From contig CALUQM010000006.1 in assembly GCA_944322925.1 (NCBI GenBank), forward strand, positions 18,160 through 82,159: a stretch of 64,000 nucleotides of DNA, given 5' to 3'. Position 1 is the stretch's first letter, and each line of letters begins with the position of its first letter. The notes beneath the pieces are model-generated. The model saw nothing but the letters and a program-made list of their open reading frames with translations, searched no databases and was not told where the DNA came from. The position numbers and the translations under genes are program-made. Of the stretch, positions 37,965 to 51,161 are shown in pieces. The DNA is from an uncultured Bacteroidales bacterium. Its GTDB lineage: Bacteria; Bacteroidota; Bacteroidia; Bacteroidales; UBA932.

Positions 37965-39542
37965 CTATTCTGCCGGGGAAGGAACGGTGACAGACGACGT
38001 AAAGTCGAGATTGCCGGCAACATGCGGAATGTCTATTGGCAGAGCTGCATCCGAATATGAATTTCCGTATCCTCTGTCCGCAATAATTGCATTCAGATAT
38101 GGCAGATAAGCGTCATCCCATCCGTCAAGACCGTCGAGAAGAGCCTTCAGATCGCAGCTGAATTCCACCTGGATCTTGTAATTCCTGTCGGTAAAGGAAA
38201 TGGATGACACCGGCTCGCATACTGCCGTATTCATGGCATTTTTTCCCGGCCATAGGGCGAATCCTGTAAGGTCTTTAAGGGAAAAGGCAGTCATGTCAGC
38301 CTCCGAAGACCATGAAAACGACATGGATGACAGGACATTCGAGATGCCGTCACCGAATCCTATGACCGAGACGGTTCCTTCATCATCGGCGGCGTATGCG
38401 GGAAGCCCTGAAGCCGAGGCTGAACCGGCGGCACCTGACGGCAATGATGAATCGTATGTGTCATCTATGATAAAATAAGGAGTCCTGTCCGTAAGCGAGA
38501 GCTGCACCTCGGCACCTGCCCACGACTGCAGTCCTGTTCTCAGCCTCGAGTCTTCGACACACCCTTCCGTAAGATATTCCACCACATCGCCGCTTATATC
38601 GGCCAAGACTGCCTCAGCAGCAGCATCCGTTATAAGGGCAGCCGCATAAGTAAGAAACAGCGTACCCGACAATTCCGACTTCAGAGCAAGTTCCCCGGAA
38701 ATATCCGACAGGATATCCTTGATGCTCTCCTTGATTTCAGCCCGGAGTCCGGGATAAAGATCGGATTCCGCCAGAGGACCGAGCAGGTTTCTCCTGTTGG
38801 TTTCCGCTTCCGTTTCGCCTCCCGGACCGTTTCCGTAAAAATCCGTATCCGGTGAAATTCTTTTGATATCCGTTCTCGAAACTATCCTCTGCAGGTAAAT
38901 ATTGCAGATATACGGATCCTCCGATTCCGTCAGGTCCATAGGCCTGACGTCGAGGTAAAACATATTGCCGCTGCCGAACGGTTCCGGAGGAAGAGTAAGG
39001 TACACGTCGCCGAGTCCGGCATATTCATACACGGAAGCGCCTGTCCCGTCCGGGCCGTAAAGCCGGGAAGCCCCGGAAACGGATGACTTATAATGCAGGA
39101 CTGTCTGAGAGTCCGATGTGCCGTCGAGACCGAACAGAGCCGGATCGGCATTGGCTGCAAAGACCGCGACATACGTTCTCCCGGTTTCGAGAGTATCCTT
39201 CAATGCTTCACGCTGTTCCCAGGACATGTTCTCCCTTTTGAGAGGCCAGACAGTGTCCGGACCTATTCCCGGGATGATACGCTCGCCGACAAGGTTCCCC
39301 ATATTGTCATAAAGCAGATATATCAGCGAACTGATACGGTCACTGGCATCAAGGCCCTCGGGATATGCCTTTGTCATGGCGTCATCCCCGACAGAATAAT
39401 CGACGACACGCATGTTTCCCGGCAGCTGCATACCGTCCTGAATGCCGCTGCCCCTGACCGGAGACTCCGGTTCCACGGCCGTACATGCCGAAAACAAGGC
39501 GGCAAAGAAAAAAACAGCCGTATATTTTTTCATATTATCCAT
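37965..39542 (-). CDS. FimB/Mfa2-like fimbrial lipoprotein
   Basis: 525 residues with a signal sequence and lipobox ending at Cys20 (AALFSAC). The body resembles Bacteroidales fimbrial anchor or tip lipoproteins: early segments such as ISSLIYLLYDNMGNLVGERI and GRTYVAVFAANADP are typical. Assignment to one subfamily is not possible by eye. It is the last of three fimbrial-type genes on this strand. Translation may instead start at the ATG at 39533. Confidence 0.6.
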   Translation of the reverse strand: MDNMKKYTAVFFFAALFSACTAVEPESPVRGSGIQDGMQLPGNMRVVDYSVGDDAMTKAYPEGLDASDRISSLIYLLYDNMGNLVGERIIPGIGPDTVWPLKRENMSWEQREALKDTLETGRTYVAVFAANADPALFGLDGTSDSQTVLHYKSSVSGASRLYGPDGTGASVYEYAGLGDVYLTLPPEPFGSGNMFYLDVRPMDLTESEDPYICNIYLQRIVSRTDIKRISPDTDFYGNGPGGETEAETNRRNLLGPLAESDLYPGLRAEIKESIKDILSDISGELALKSELSGTLFLTYAAALITDAAAEAVLADISGDVVEYLTEGCVEDSRLRTGLQSWAGAEVQLSLTDRTPYFIIDDTYDSSLPSGAAGSASASGLPAYAADDEGTVSVIGFGDGISNVLSSMSFSWSSEADMTAFSLKDLTGFALWPGKNAMNTAVCEPVSSISFTDRNYKIQVEFSCDLKALLDGLDGWDDAYLPYLNAIIADRGYGNSYSDAALPIDIPHVAGNLDFTSSVTVPSPAE

Positions 39543-39594
39543 AATTCAAATTGTCTTGTAATATTCGCGACTGCAAGCCCGTCCGGACTGCATG

Positions 39595-40614
39595 TCAGTC
39601 CCACCGGTCCGGAGCTACGTCCACAACGGCATCGCCGTCATCGGGAAAACCTGCATAACGGATCTCGCGGAACCCGTCCGATATTCCGTTGAACACCACT
39701 GTCGTCCTTGTCGCAGGCTTTACCGACACCTTGCCATCGGATGAAACGAGCTGATAGTAGACGCCTTCATTGGAACCGGCGTATTTCACGGTGACATCGG
39801 CAGAAATTTCCGACGGAAGCAGATCGAGAATAATTCTGAACGGCTCCCTTCGATTCCACGGAATATCCGTGTACTCGAATATGAAATTTTCTTCGGAATA
39901 ATCTTTAAGGAGTACCGAGCCGTCAGCTTCGTCATGAAGATAAACGACAGTCGGCGCCCTCATCGATATGCTTATGGATTCCACTTCCCGCGGGAACTGG
40001 TCTTCGGGAATTCCCATGTCGACTATCAGTCTGCCCGTAATCCTGTCCATCGTGACATCTTCCGTCAAAGTCATGTCCGGGAGCAGCCATCTGTCTATTA
40101 TTTTCCTGTAGACATGCAAATCCGTATTTTCATCCCGGCTGAGGGTTACATCCGCCTGCTGGGCCTCGAGCACCTGGGAATAATCTATGACAATGCTGTT
40201 GAAATCGCAGCCGTCTTCCGCAGAGAACATCGAAGCTCCGTCGACAACCCCGGAAGCACCGGTTTCTCCAGGAGAATAACTGATGTTGTCCGGCACGGAA
40301 ACAAACGCGAACTTGTACCACTGCGCCGTCATGTCAGTAAGACTGTATGACCATGACAGACCGTCCGAAGACGGAGTCAGGTCCACGGTCATGCTGCAAT
40401 GCAGCGCCTCGCTGTTGTCATGCTCCTGCAGCCTTTCCGCTATATAAAGCCTGGTCAGGTCCCCGCTGCCGCCGCCCTGTCTTTTTGCAGCCTTGAAAAA
40501 CATGCCGGCAGATTCTCCGGCATCCGCGCTTCCCGTTGCGGCTTTCTCCGAACACGAGCAGAATACCGCAACAGAGGCCAGCGCAAGGGACAATATAAGA
40601 GTCGTTTTCTTCAT
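39595..40614 (-). CDS. FimB/Mfa2-like fimbrial lipoprotein
   Basis: 339 residues, lipoprotein; Cys21 best fits the lipobox. The middle contains MDRITGRLIVDMGIPEDQ followed by a long beta-rich region, as in FimB/Mfa2 anchor subunits. Such proteins fix or tip surface fimbriae. It lies 5 bp after the truncated DUF4906-like frame and 52 bp before the next lipoprotein gene, so the three were probably one operon. Confidence 0.62.
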   Translation of the reverse strand: MKKTTLILSLALASVAVFCSCSEKAATGSADAGESAGMFFKAAKRQGGGSGDLTRLYIAERLQEHDNSEALHCSMTVDLTPSSDGLSWSYSLTDMTAQWYKFAFVSVPDNISYSPGETGASGVVDGASMFSAEDGCDFNSIVIDYSQVLEAQQADVTLSRDENTDLHVYRKIIDRWLLPDMTLTEDVTMDRITGRLIVDMGIPEDQFPREVESISISMRAPTVVYLHDEADGSVLLKDYSEENFIFEYTDIPWNRREPFRIILDLLPSEISADVTVKYAGSNEGVYYQLVSSDGKVSVKPATRTTVVFNGISDGFREIRYAGFPDDGDAVVDVAPDRWD

Positions 40615-40619
40615 ATCGA

Positions 40620-41813
40620 TTATCGGTTTTTCGGCATAATGAAGTCTTCATCGGTCCACGAGTCGTTCTTGTCCGCCGTGCCGCTGCCGGCTGCAGTCTC
40701 CGGGCCCTTCCAGGCATTGATTCTGCGGCAGGCTATGACATTGTACTCATTGGATCTTCGGGCAAGTCCGGTCTTTCCGGTACCCATTTTCATATAATAG
40801 GCATAACCGGTGGTAATACCGTTGGGGTCAGAGGAGGAAGGAGAGGAGGAGAAGAAATAATCGTCATCGCCCTCGAATTCGACAAGCCACTGGTTCCTTG
40901 CTTCGTACAGGGCCTCAAGCTCGTTTATGGCAGGCATGAACCACATTATTTCATCGCGTCCGATCTGGCCGTCGCCGTTCCTGTCACGGTTCTTTTCCAG
41001 GATGTAGCGGAGAGCGACATTGTTCGGTATCCGGTTTTCTCCCACGGTGCTGCCGGAAGACGGGTAAGCCGGACCTATTCCGTATTTTCCGCCTTCCATG
41101 GCCGAATCGTAAAGCACTCTGGTATTGTTCAGGCCGTCCCACTGCCCTTTGGAAATCAGTTCGTCGATTTCGAAATTCCAGTAGGTTGCAAAGCCCCACT
41201 CAAGATGCTTTTTCTCGAGTATCCTTTCCACATAGAATGTGTCGCGTACCTCTTTCATCAGATTGTTGACATCATGTTCTATGTAAAGTACGACCATCTG
41301 TGCCGGATACTGTTTCACCGTGAAACTGTAGACATCGGGCGTTCCGATCTCGCGGTAACTGATCCTGCCCTGGCGGACAGGTACGCTGTTGTTCGCTTCC
41401 GGAGATCCGAGATCCGGCACGAATTCGTCCGTATGGACGTAGATATACCTGAGTCCGGCATCACCGGTCACCTTGAAACCGGCATTGTCCGGGGTCCGGC
41501 CGTTTCCGAGGAAGAGAGGTTTGTACTCGCTCGTTGCGGAGAGTTCGAGCCACGGGGTCTCGTCAGGATTCTCTACCCAGACTTCCCAGTTTCGCGGAGA
41601 GTACATGAGCGTCTGGACAGAATTGCAGTGGGAATCCAGAACTGTCTCCGAATCGTAATACAACCTTATTCCTCCGATTTCCTCCTTGTCTACCCTCGTC
41701 TCCGCCTCGTCGATGGTACGTATGGTTATCTCCATGTCGTACTGATGGTTCCGCTCCACGTCGAAGCTGCTGTAATTGTCCTTGCCGAGATAGACATAAT
41801 AGACAGTCTCCAT
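40620..41813 (-). pseudogene. DUF4906-like fimbrial subunit, 5' part missing
   Basis: The frame holds about 398 residues that start in mid-protein: METVYYVYLGKDNY is usually well inside these proteins, after a signal peptide and an N-terminal beta domain. The C-terminal part with WFMPAINELEALYEARN and NVIACRRINAW is intact. No signal peptide or lipobox exists. The frame continues open upstream to 42026, but that stretch is the regulator gene read in the wrong frame. It could be translated from the ATG at 41813, but the product would not be exported. The join with the regulator fragment lies at about 41814-41822. Confidence 0.65.
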
Positions 41814-41816
41814 CTG

Positions 41817-42394
41817 CTTGCGGCACAGGCAAAGGACTCGACATCCTGGAATTTCCTGTAGTTGCTGATGACAAAATCCTTGAAGAATACCGACCTGCCG
41901 CCTATCAGAGGATACATGAAGGCGGCCATGTCTGCCGGACTGTAACATGTCTTCAGATAATAGAAAAGTTCTATCCTCTTGAGCCGCTGGTACGTAGCAG
42001 ACTTGAATCCTTGCTTCAGCATCCACATCAGAAGCCTGAGATATGTCCTGACCACCGGAACTACGGTGAGAGTATTGAATTCATAAGAAAAGCCTGGCGG
42101 AATATATGAGGGGAGCTTCCTTATGTAAGCCTTGTCGGTCGATTCGAATCCGTCCGGAATGCGGCAGATGAAAAATTCGCAGGGCTCGAGTGCGGTTCCG
42201 TAGACCGGAGCGAATTTCGGAAGCAGGAATATCGTGCCGGCCTTGATTTTCTTCGCGACAGAATTGTTGCAGACGGTCCTGGTTTTCCCGGACAGCATGA
42301 AAACTATCTGGGAGGTGTCTATGTGGATACGGTTGAGTTCAGCCCCGGCCGGAACACTGATAAAGGAAAATATTTCGCCTTCTTTTTTATACAT
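41817..42394 (-). pseudogene. AraC-type regulator lacking its DNA-binding end
   Basis: From ATG 42394 the frame encodes a cupin-like N-terminal part and the linker of a Bacteroidales AraC-type regulator (about 190 residues), up to FVISNYRKFQDVESFACAAS, the first half of the first helix-turn-helix. Then the similarity stops, and the frame reads low-quality sequence to a stop at 41726 inside the fimbrial gene. Both recognition helices are missing, so it should not bind DNA. A good promoter (42435-42465) remains upstream. Confidence 0.65.
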
Positions 42395-42434
42395 GCAGGA
42401 CACCCGTTTTCCTCGCTGCGAAGCGATCACAATT

Positions 42435-42485
42435 CAAATTTACTTCTAATATCCCGTTTTTCCAAAAGATATTTCAGTACATTTG
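42435..42485. promoter_or_regulatory. Divergent promoters for the AraC fragment and the Clp ATPase gene
   Basis: Minus strand: TTG (42463-42465), 20 bases, TAAATTTG (42435-42442) for the regulator fragment. Plus strand: TACATTTG (42478-42485) for the Clp gene, 18 bases before its ATG. Confidence 0.6.
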
Positions 42486-42503
42486 CACTGCAATAGAATT
42501 CGT

Positions 42504-44840
42504 ATGGAAATCAAAGTATCGAAAGAACTCAATGTCATAATCAATTTCGCAAGGGACGAGGCGATGAGGACGGGAAGCTACGGGATTTCGCCGGACCACC
42601 TGTTCCTCGGGATAATCCGTCACAAGGACAACGGTGCGGCGGAAACGCTCCAGGCTCTGGGCGTGGATCTGGATGAATTCAAAAGGTTCATCGATGAAAG
42701 GATACAGACGGACAAATACATTCCTTTTTCCGAGACGGAAAAGATATCCTTTTCCAGAGGGGCATACAATATCCTGAGTCTCAGCATCCTCGAAGCCGGC
42801 AAGACAATGTCCGAAATAGTCCGTCCCGAACATCTGCTGCTTGCCCTCTGCAAGAATATCGTCAGCGGATTCGGACTTACCTGGCTTCATGACCGGGGAA
42901 CTGACTACGAATGCGTCCGCAAGTATATGGAATCCGCAGGCATCCTCAGTCCTGGCGGGAAAGAATGGGGCCATGATGAAGACCGCAATGCTGAAGAGAC
43001 GACGGAAAACGGTAAGGAAAGCGTGAAGGAGCAGTCTGCACTGGAGCAATACGGATACGATCTGACGAAAGCCGCCATGGAAGGCAGACTCGACCCCGTA
43101 ACCGGCAGGGAAACCGAAACCGCAAGAGTGATACAGATCCTCGGAAGAAGAAAGAAAAACAATCCGATGCTCGTGGGAGACCCGGGTGTCGGGAAATCAG
43201 CCATCGTCGAAGGGATTGCCATCAGGATTGCGAACGGTGACGTGCCCCCGTCTCTGACAGGAAAAAGGATCATCTCCCTGGACATGGCGTCCGTAGTAGC
43301 CGGCACGAAATACAGAGGGGATTTCGAAAAAAGGCTGAAGGCCATCATAGCCGAAATCAGCGGGAATCAGGACATAATAATATTTATAGATGAGTTCCAC
43401 ACCATAGTAGGTGCGGGAGGCGCCGGAGGCAGCCTCGACGCGGCCAATATATTGAAACCCGCCCTTGCGCGCGGCGAGATCCACTGCATAGGGGCCACTA
43501 CGATGGACGAATTCAGGAAAATCGTGGAAAAGGACGGAGGCCTCGATCGCAGGTTCCAGAAAATTGTCGTAGAACCTGCAACGGCTGACCAGACACTGAA
43601 CATTCTCGGACAGCTCAGGATGAAATACGAATTCTACCACTTCGTGACCTATTCCGACAAGGCCCTCGAAGCCTGCGTAAAGCTTTCCGACAGGTATGTA
43701 TCCGACAGGTGCCTTCCGGACAAGGCCATAGATGCCATGGATGAGGCTGGTTCGATGGTAAGTCTGAGAAACCCTGTCAAAAAAGGGAAACTCCCGGAAG
43801 TCACGGAAGAGGACATCGCCGAAGTAATATCGGTCATGACAGGAATACCGGCCAGCAGAATAGCCGAATCGGAAAGGAAAAAGCTGCTCAGGATGGAAGA
43901 AAGGCTGAAGGAAGAAGTCATAGGCCAGGATGAAGCGATAGAAAAGGTGGTCAGGGCTATAAGAAGAAACCGTGCCGGAATAAAGGATCCGCACAGACCT
44001 GTAGGATCATTCCTTTTCTTCGGACCGACCGGAGTAGGAAAGACCAGGCTTGCAAAGGCCATAGCCGGATATCTTTTCGATTCCGAGGACAGCATGGTGA
44101 GGATAGACATGAGCGAATACATGGAAAAATTCACGGCGTCCAGGCTCGTGGGTGCACCTCCGGGCTATGTCGGATTCGAGGAGGGCGGACAGCTGAGCGA
44201 GCGCGTCAGAAGAAAGCCGTACTGCGTCGTACTGCTCGACGAGATAGAAAAGGCCCATCACGACATATTCAACCTGCTGCTTCAGGTTCTCGACGAGGGC
44301 AGGCTTACGGACAGCAGCGGCAGGACAGTGGATTTCAGGAACACGATACTTATCATGACATCCAATGCAGGCAGCCGCGAGGCGGACGAATTCGGGGCCG
44401 GACTCGGCTTTGCGACTTCATCGCAATCATCCGGCGGGAAGAAAAGGATGATCCTGGAAAAGTCCGTCAGAAGGATATTTCCTCCGGAGTTCCTGAACAG
44501 GATAGATGAACAGATCTTCTTCAATCCTCTGGACCGCGACGATATCGGCAGGATAACGGATATCGAGCTGAAGGATCTCAGGAAACGTGTCCGTGAAGCC
44601 GGTTTCAGTTTGTACATTCCTGCGGCAACCAGGAAAATGGTGATTGATGCAGGCTTCGATCCGGCATACGGGGCAAGACCGCTCAGGCGCGCAATCCAGA
44701 AACTTATAGAGGATCCGGTATCCGAATTCATCATTGCCGGAAGCGCATGCGGAGAGACTGACGGCGGAAAGGCGGGAAGACGGCTTTACATTGTTCCCGA
44801 CAGGGACGGAAACGGAACGAAGGCCGTCATGAAAGACTGA
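42504..44840 (+). CDS. ClpA/ClpC-type AAA+ unfoldase without a middle domain
   Basis: 778 residues from ATG 42504. Two Clp N repeats (about 1-145), AAA+ D1 with Walker A GDPGVGKS (225-232) and Walker B FIDE (294-297), D2 with Walker A GPTGVGKT (507-514), and a C-terminal D2-small domain. GLGF (633-636) sits where ClpP-binding loops occur, so it probably feeds ClpP. After DEAGSMVSL (414-421) the chain goes straight to the end of D1 with only about ten residues; the coiled-coil middle domain of ClpC is absent, as in ClpA. No clpS or clpP is in the window. Confidence 0.85.
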   Translation: MEIKVSKELNVIINFARDEAMRTGSYGISPDHLFLGIIRHKDNGAAETLQALGVDLDEFKRFIDERIQTDKYIPFSETEKISFSRGAYNILSLSILEAGKTMSEIVRPEHLLLALCKNIVSGFGLTWLHDRGTDYECVRKYMESAGILSPGGKEWGHDEDRNAEETTENGKESVKEQSALEQYGYDLTKAAMEGRLDPVTGRETETARVIQILGRRKKNNPMLVGDPGVGKSAIVEGIAIRIANGDVPPSLTGKRIISLDMASVVAGTKYRGDFEKRLKAIIAEISGNQDIIIFIDEFHTIVGAGGAGGSLDAANILKPALARGEIHCIGATTMDEFRKIVEKDGGLDRRFQKIVVEPATADQTLNILGQLRMKYEFYHFVTYSDKALEACVKLSDRYVSDRCLPDKAIDAMDEAGSMVSLRNPVKKGKLPEVTEEDIAEVISVMTGIPASRIAESERKKLLRMEERLKEEVIGQDEAIEKVVRAIRRNRAGIKDPHRPVGSFLFFGPTGVGKTRLAKAIAGYLFDSEDSMVRIDMSEYMEKFTASRLVGAPPGYVGFEEGGQLSERVRRKPYCVVLLDEIEKAHHDIFNLLLQVLDEGRLTDSSGRTVDFRNTILIMTSNAGSREADEFGAGLGFATSSQSSGGKKRMILEKSVRRIFPPEFLNRIDEQIFFNPLDRDDIGRITDIELKDLRKRVREAGFSLYIPAATRKMVIDAGFDPAYGARPLRRAIQKLIEDPVSEFIIAGSACGETDGGKAGRRLYIVPDRDGNGTKAVMKD

Positions 44841-44952
44841 GTCCCGTAATTTCCAGGTCGAAATCCTTGACAAGATCCAGCAGATTGTTCAGAGTCTGTG
44901 CGGAAGTAAGGAATGAAGCGATGGCCTCGGGATTGTATTCGGTATTTTTCAT
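44827..44952 (-). CDS. Possible small protein of 41 residues
   Basis: A short frame on the minus strand from ATG 44952, ending 14 bases inside the 3' end of the Clp gene. The product is acidic and leucine-rich, with an amphipathic look (SAQTLNNLLDLVKDFDLEI). In support, TACATTTG at 44996-45003 on the minus strand is a full -7 box, giving a leader of about 45 bases. No family is recognised and coding is unproven. Confidence 0.35.
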   Translation of the reverse strand: MKNTEYNPEAIASFLTSAQTLNNLLDLVKDFDLEITGLSLS

Positions 44953-45023
44953 AATAATATATTGTATTTAAGGGTTATTATCACTTGTCATGACGCAAAT
45001 GTAGCGTCCGAATGTACCAAACT

Positions 45024-45710
45024 ATGGCACAACAAAAAATAAAATTAGCGATTTTCGATCTTGACGGAACATTGCTGAATACGATAGAAGATCTCGGAAG
45101 GGCCTGCAATTTCGCCCTCGGATCCTGCGGCTGTCCGGTCAGGAAAATGGAAGAATACAACAAACTCGTCGGTCGCGGCATATACAATCTTTTCCGGGAT
45201 GCGCTTCCGGAAGACAGGAGGACGGAAGAAACAGTGATGAAAATGAGGGATTTCTTCCTGCCGTACTATAATGAGCACAAGGCCGATTTCACGAGACCGT
45301 ACGACGGCATACCTGAAATGCTGGAGACGCTCGAAAAGAGCGGGATAGTGCTTGCCGTAGCCTCCAACAAGTATCAGGAAGGAGCCGAGGCCCTTGTGAA
45401 AAAGTTTTTCGGCGACAGGAAATTTCTCAAAATCCTCGGACAGCGCGACGGCATGCCGATAAAGCCCGATCCTGAAATCGTACATGAAATCGAAAGGGCA
45501 TACGGAGAAATCGGTCCAGACGAAATCATCTATGCCGGAGATTCGAACGTGGACATGGAAACCGGCAGGAACGGAGGGGTGAAGACTGCCGGAGTGACAT
45601 GGGGGTTCAGGTCGAAAGAGGAACTTGCGGCATACGACCCGTGGATAATATGCGACAGTCCTGCAGAACTCACTGCCGCCATACTCGGAAACAGGCCGGA
45701 CCGCGGCTGA
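45024..45710 (+). CDS. HAD-family phosphatase, phosphoglycolate phosphatase-like
   Basis: About 228 residues, with start MAQQKIKLAIFDLDGTLL; an ATG four codons upstream (45012) is also possible. Motif I is DLDGT, motif II VASNK, motif III the lysine of IKPDPE and motif IV GDSNVD, with an alpha-helical cap between I and II: a Gph-type HAD hydrolase. The substrate cannot be told by eye; phosphoglycolate or another small phosphoester is likely. It stands alone between the Clp gene and a secreted esterase gene 49 bp downstream. Confidence 0.85.
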   Translation: MAQQKIKLAIFDLDGTLLNTIEDLGRACNFALGSCGCPVRKMEEYNKLVGRGIYNLFRDALPEDRRTEETVMKMRDFFLPYYNEHKADFTRPYDGIPEMLETLEKSGIVLAVASNKYQEGAEALVKKFFGDRKFLKILGQRDGMPIKPDPEIVHEIERAYGEIGPDEIIYAGDSNVDMETGRNGGVKTAGVTWGFRSKEELAAYDPWIICDSPAELTAAILGNRPDRG

Positions 45711-45759
45711 ATGCGGAACCAGCCTTCGACTGACAAACGGAAATCTTGAATCTGAAAAT

Positions 45760-46719
45760 ATGAGAACAATTCTTACAGCACTGATACTGTGCATTTCAGT
45801 ATTTGCCAATACGGTCTACGGAGCGGACGGAAAGACTCCGGCCATACTTCCCGACGGGACCTACATGTTTGCCCAAAGAGATACGTGCGAACTCTACCTC
45901 GATGTCTACAATCCAGCCGAGGGAAGCAGTACATGCATCGGAGAAAAAGAAAAGCCTACGATAATATTCGTGTTCGGCGGCGGATTCATATCTGGAAGCC
46001 GGGACGACGTCTTCTATACCCCGTGGTACAAAATGATGACGGACAACGGCTACAGGATAATAGCCATCGACTACAGGCTCGGGCTGAAAGGGGCCAGAAA
46101 GGTAGGGGTGGCACAGGTCAATCTTCTTGACAAGGCCATCCACATGGCCGTAGAGGATCTTTTCAGCGCTACCGGGTTCATAGTAGAAAACGCAGCCTCT
46201 CTCGGGGTAGATCCCGGGAACATAGTTGTCAGCGGCTCTTCGGCAGGCGCCATAACGGCGCTTCAGGCCGATTACGAGCTGTGCAACGGAACGGCATGGG
46301 CTTCCGTCCTGCCGGAAGGATTCAGATATGCCGGAGTAATGTCGTTTTCCGGAGGCATCCTGTCAAGGCACGGAAAACTGAAATACAGGACGGAACCGTC
46401 TCCTACGCTGCTTCTGCACGGCACGGAAGACAAACTTGTCAACTACAGGCAGATCCGGTTCTTCAACATCGGGTTTTTCGGCGCCGACAAGATAGCCAAA
46501 AGATTTGCGAAATTCGGATACAGCTACAACATCCTCAGGTTTCTCGGATGCGGGCATGAGATAGCCGGCATAATGGATGACAGCACTGCGTACCAGTTCG
46601 CCTTTCTGGAAAACAATGTGATGAACGGCGAAAAATACATCGTGGACATGACTGTCGACGACCCTACAATAGTAAAGGCCGGAAGCCAGTCGCGGAAAGA
46701 ACTGTACGGAGGGAAATAA
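45760..46719 (+). CDS. Secreted alpha/beta-hydrolase, carboxylesterase-like
   Basis: 319 residues with a signal peptide (about 1-22). The fold is clear: FGGGF at the oxyanion hole, GSSAGAI with the nucleophile serine, HGTEDKLV with the acid and GCGHEIAG with the histidine. The oxyanion motif has Phe instead of the usual His before GGG. It is likely a periplasmic esterase; the substrate is unknown. It could follow the HAD gene in one transcript. Confidence 0.8.
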   Translation: MRTILTALILCISVFANTVYGADGKTPAILPDGTYMFAQRDTCELYLDVYNPAEGSSTCIGEKEKPTIIFVFGGGFISGSRDDVFYTPWYKMMTDNGYRIIAIDYRLGLKGARKVGVAQVNLLDKAIHMAVEDLFSATGFIVENAASLGVDPGNIVVSGSSAGAITALQADYELCNGTAWASVLPEGFRYAGVMSFSGGILSRHGKLKYRTEPSPTLLLHGTEDKLVNYRQIRFFNIGFFGADKIAKRFAKFGYSYNILRFLGCGHEIAGIMDDSTAYQFAFLENNVMNGEKYIVDMTVDDPTIVKAGSQSRKELYGGK

Positions 46720-46751
46720 ACCGGAGCATTGTCCGGCCACGCATCGCCATG

Positions 46752-47618
46752 CTAACGCGCAAGACGGTCCAGAGCAAGTTCTATCAGCTTCCTTATATGA
46801 GGCTTGTAGTCAGGATTGCTCGATTTCAGATAACGGTTTGCTATAATACAGCATACAGTACCCGCATTGTGGCCCAAATGGGCCGCTATTCCGGCAATGG
46901 CCGAGCCTTCCATCTCGAAATTGGTGATCTTCCATCCGTCATAGCAGAAGGAACCGAATTTCTCCAGCATGTCAGGCATGGCCAGAGGCATGCGCAATAC
47001 CCTCCCCTGAGGACCGTAGAAGCCTGAAGCCGCTATAGTCATGCCTTTGATCGTACAGTCTTCGAATCTTGAGATCATGTCATTGCCGGCACGGACGAAA
47101 TAAGGATCCGGAAGATGCCTGTTCCAGCCCGTATGCTTCTTGAAAGCCTCTTCGATGCCAGGCAAGGCTATGCGCTCCCTGCCTGCATACCAGTTCAGAA
47201 GTCCGTCGCAGCCGACCGAAATATGCGAAAAGACAAAGGAACCGAGAGGGATATCCGGCTGCACCGCCCCCGAAGTGCCGATTCTGAGGATATTGAGGGA
47301 CTTTTTCTCCGCCTTGATTTCCCTTGTGTAAAAATCGATGTTTGCAAGGGCATCCAGTTCGTTCATGACGATGTCTATATTGTCCGTCCCGATGCCTGTC
47401 GAAAGCACGGTAATTCTTTTTCCGCGGTATTTCCCGGTGACGGAGACGAATTCGCGCGACTGGTGTCTGAACTCCGTCTCCTCGAGATATCCGGAAACCA
47501 TATCGACCCGTCCCGGGTCTCCTACAAGAATTATATTGTCGGCAAGCTCCTCAGGCTTGAGATGAAGATGGAATACGGACCCGTCGTCATTTATTATCAG
47601 TTCGGATTCAGGAATCAT
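46752..47618 (-). CDS. udp: Uridine phosphorylase
   Basis: 288 residues, nucleoside phosphorylase fold. It has the phosphate-binding RIGTSGAVQ and the nucleoside-binding FEMEGSAIAG. Length and motifs fit Bacteroidota uridine phosphorylase, which splits uridine into uracil and ribose-1-phosphate; a purine preference cannot be excluded. The gene stands alone. TATATTTG at 47672-47679 on the minus strand is a likely -7 box, and GGCC-TTGGA-GGCC in the leader can form a small hairpin. Confidence 0.85.
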   Translation of the reverse strand: MIPESELIINDDGSVFHLHLKPEELADNIILVGDPGRVDMVSGYLEETEFRHQSREFVSVTGKYRGKRITVLSTGIGTDNIDIVMNELDALANIDFYTREIKAEKKSLNILRIGTSGAVQPDIPLGSFVFSHISVGCDGLLNWYAGRERIALPGIEEAFKKHTGWNRHLPDPYFVRAGNDMISRFEDCTIKGMTIAASGFYGPQGRVLRMPLAMPDMLEKFGSFCYDGWKITNFEMEGSAIAGIAAHLGHNAGTVCCIIANRYLKSSNPDYKPHIRKLIELALDRLAR

Positions 47619-47679
47619 AATCGTATGTTTTTTAAGTCAACAATTCCGGCCTTGGAGGCCGTCCGGTCCACCAAATATA

Positions 47680-50976
<3,297 letters not shown>

Positions 50977-50977
50977 A

Positions 50978-51071
50978 CGATCCGGTCGTTCAGAAAGACT
51001 TTGGCGGGGCCGGCTGAAAAGGTGGAATCAAACGTCTCGGGTATGACGCAGGAAATCCCCTTTTCAGCCGG
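50978..51071 (+). other. Structured 3' region after the beta-galactosidase gene
   Basis: Directly after the stop, AACGA-TCCGG-TCGTT forms a small hairpin. Then a perfect 13 bp inverted repeat, CCGGCTGAAAAGG (51010-51022) and CCTTTTCAGCCGG (51059-51071), encloses 36 bases and is followed by TCCCTCCTTTTTA. It may be a terminator, but the long loop is unusual. Confidence 0.5.
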
Positions 51072-51161
51072 TCCCTCCTTTTTATCCGCACTCCTTGTGA
51101 AATCCCGTTCCAAATTCGTTTTTTTATATTATCTTCGCCGGAAATTAACCGTACACCGTAT

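Noticed and set aside
40620-42026. One intact gene of 468 codons
   Set aside because: Its first 70 codons are the AraC-type regulator gene read in another frame; only the part from about 41813 resembles a fimbrial protein.
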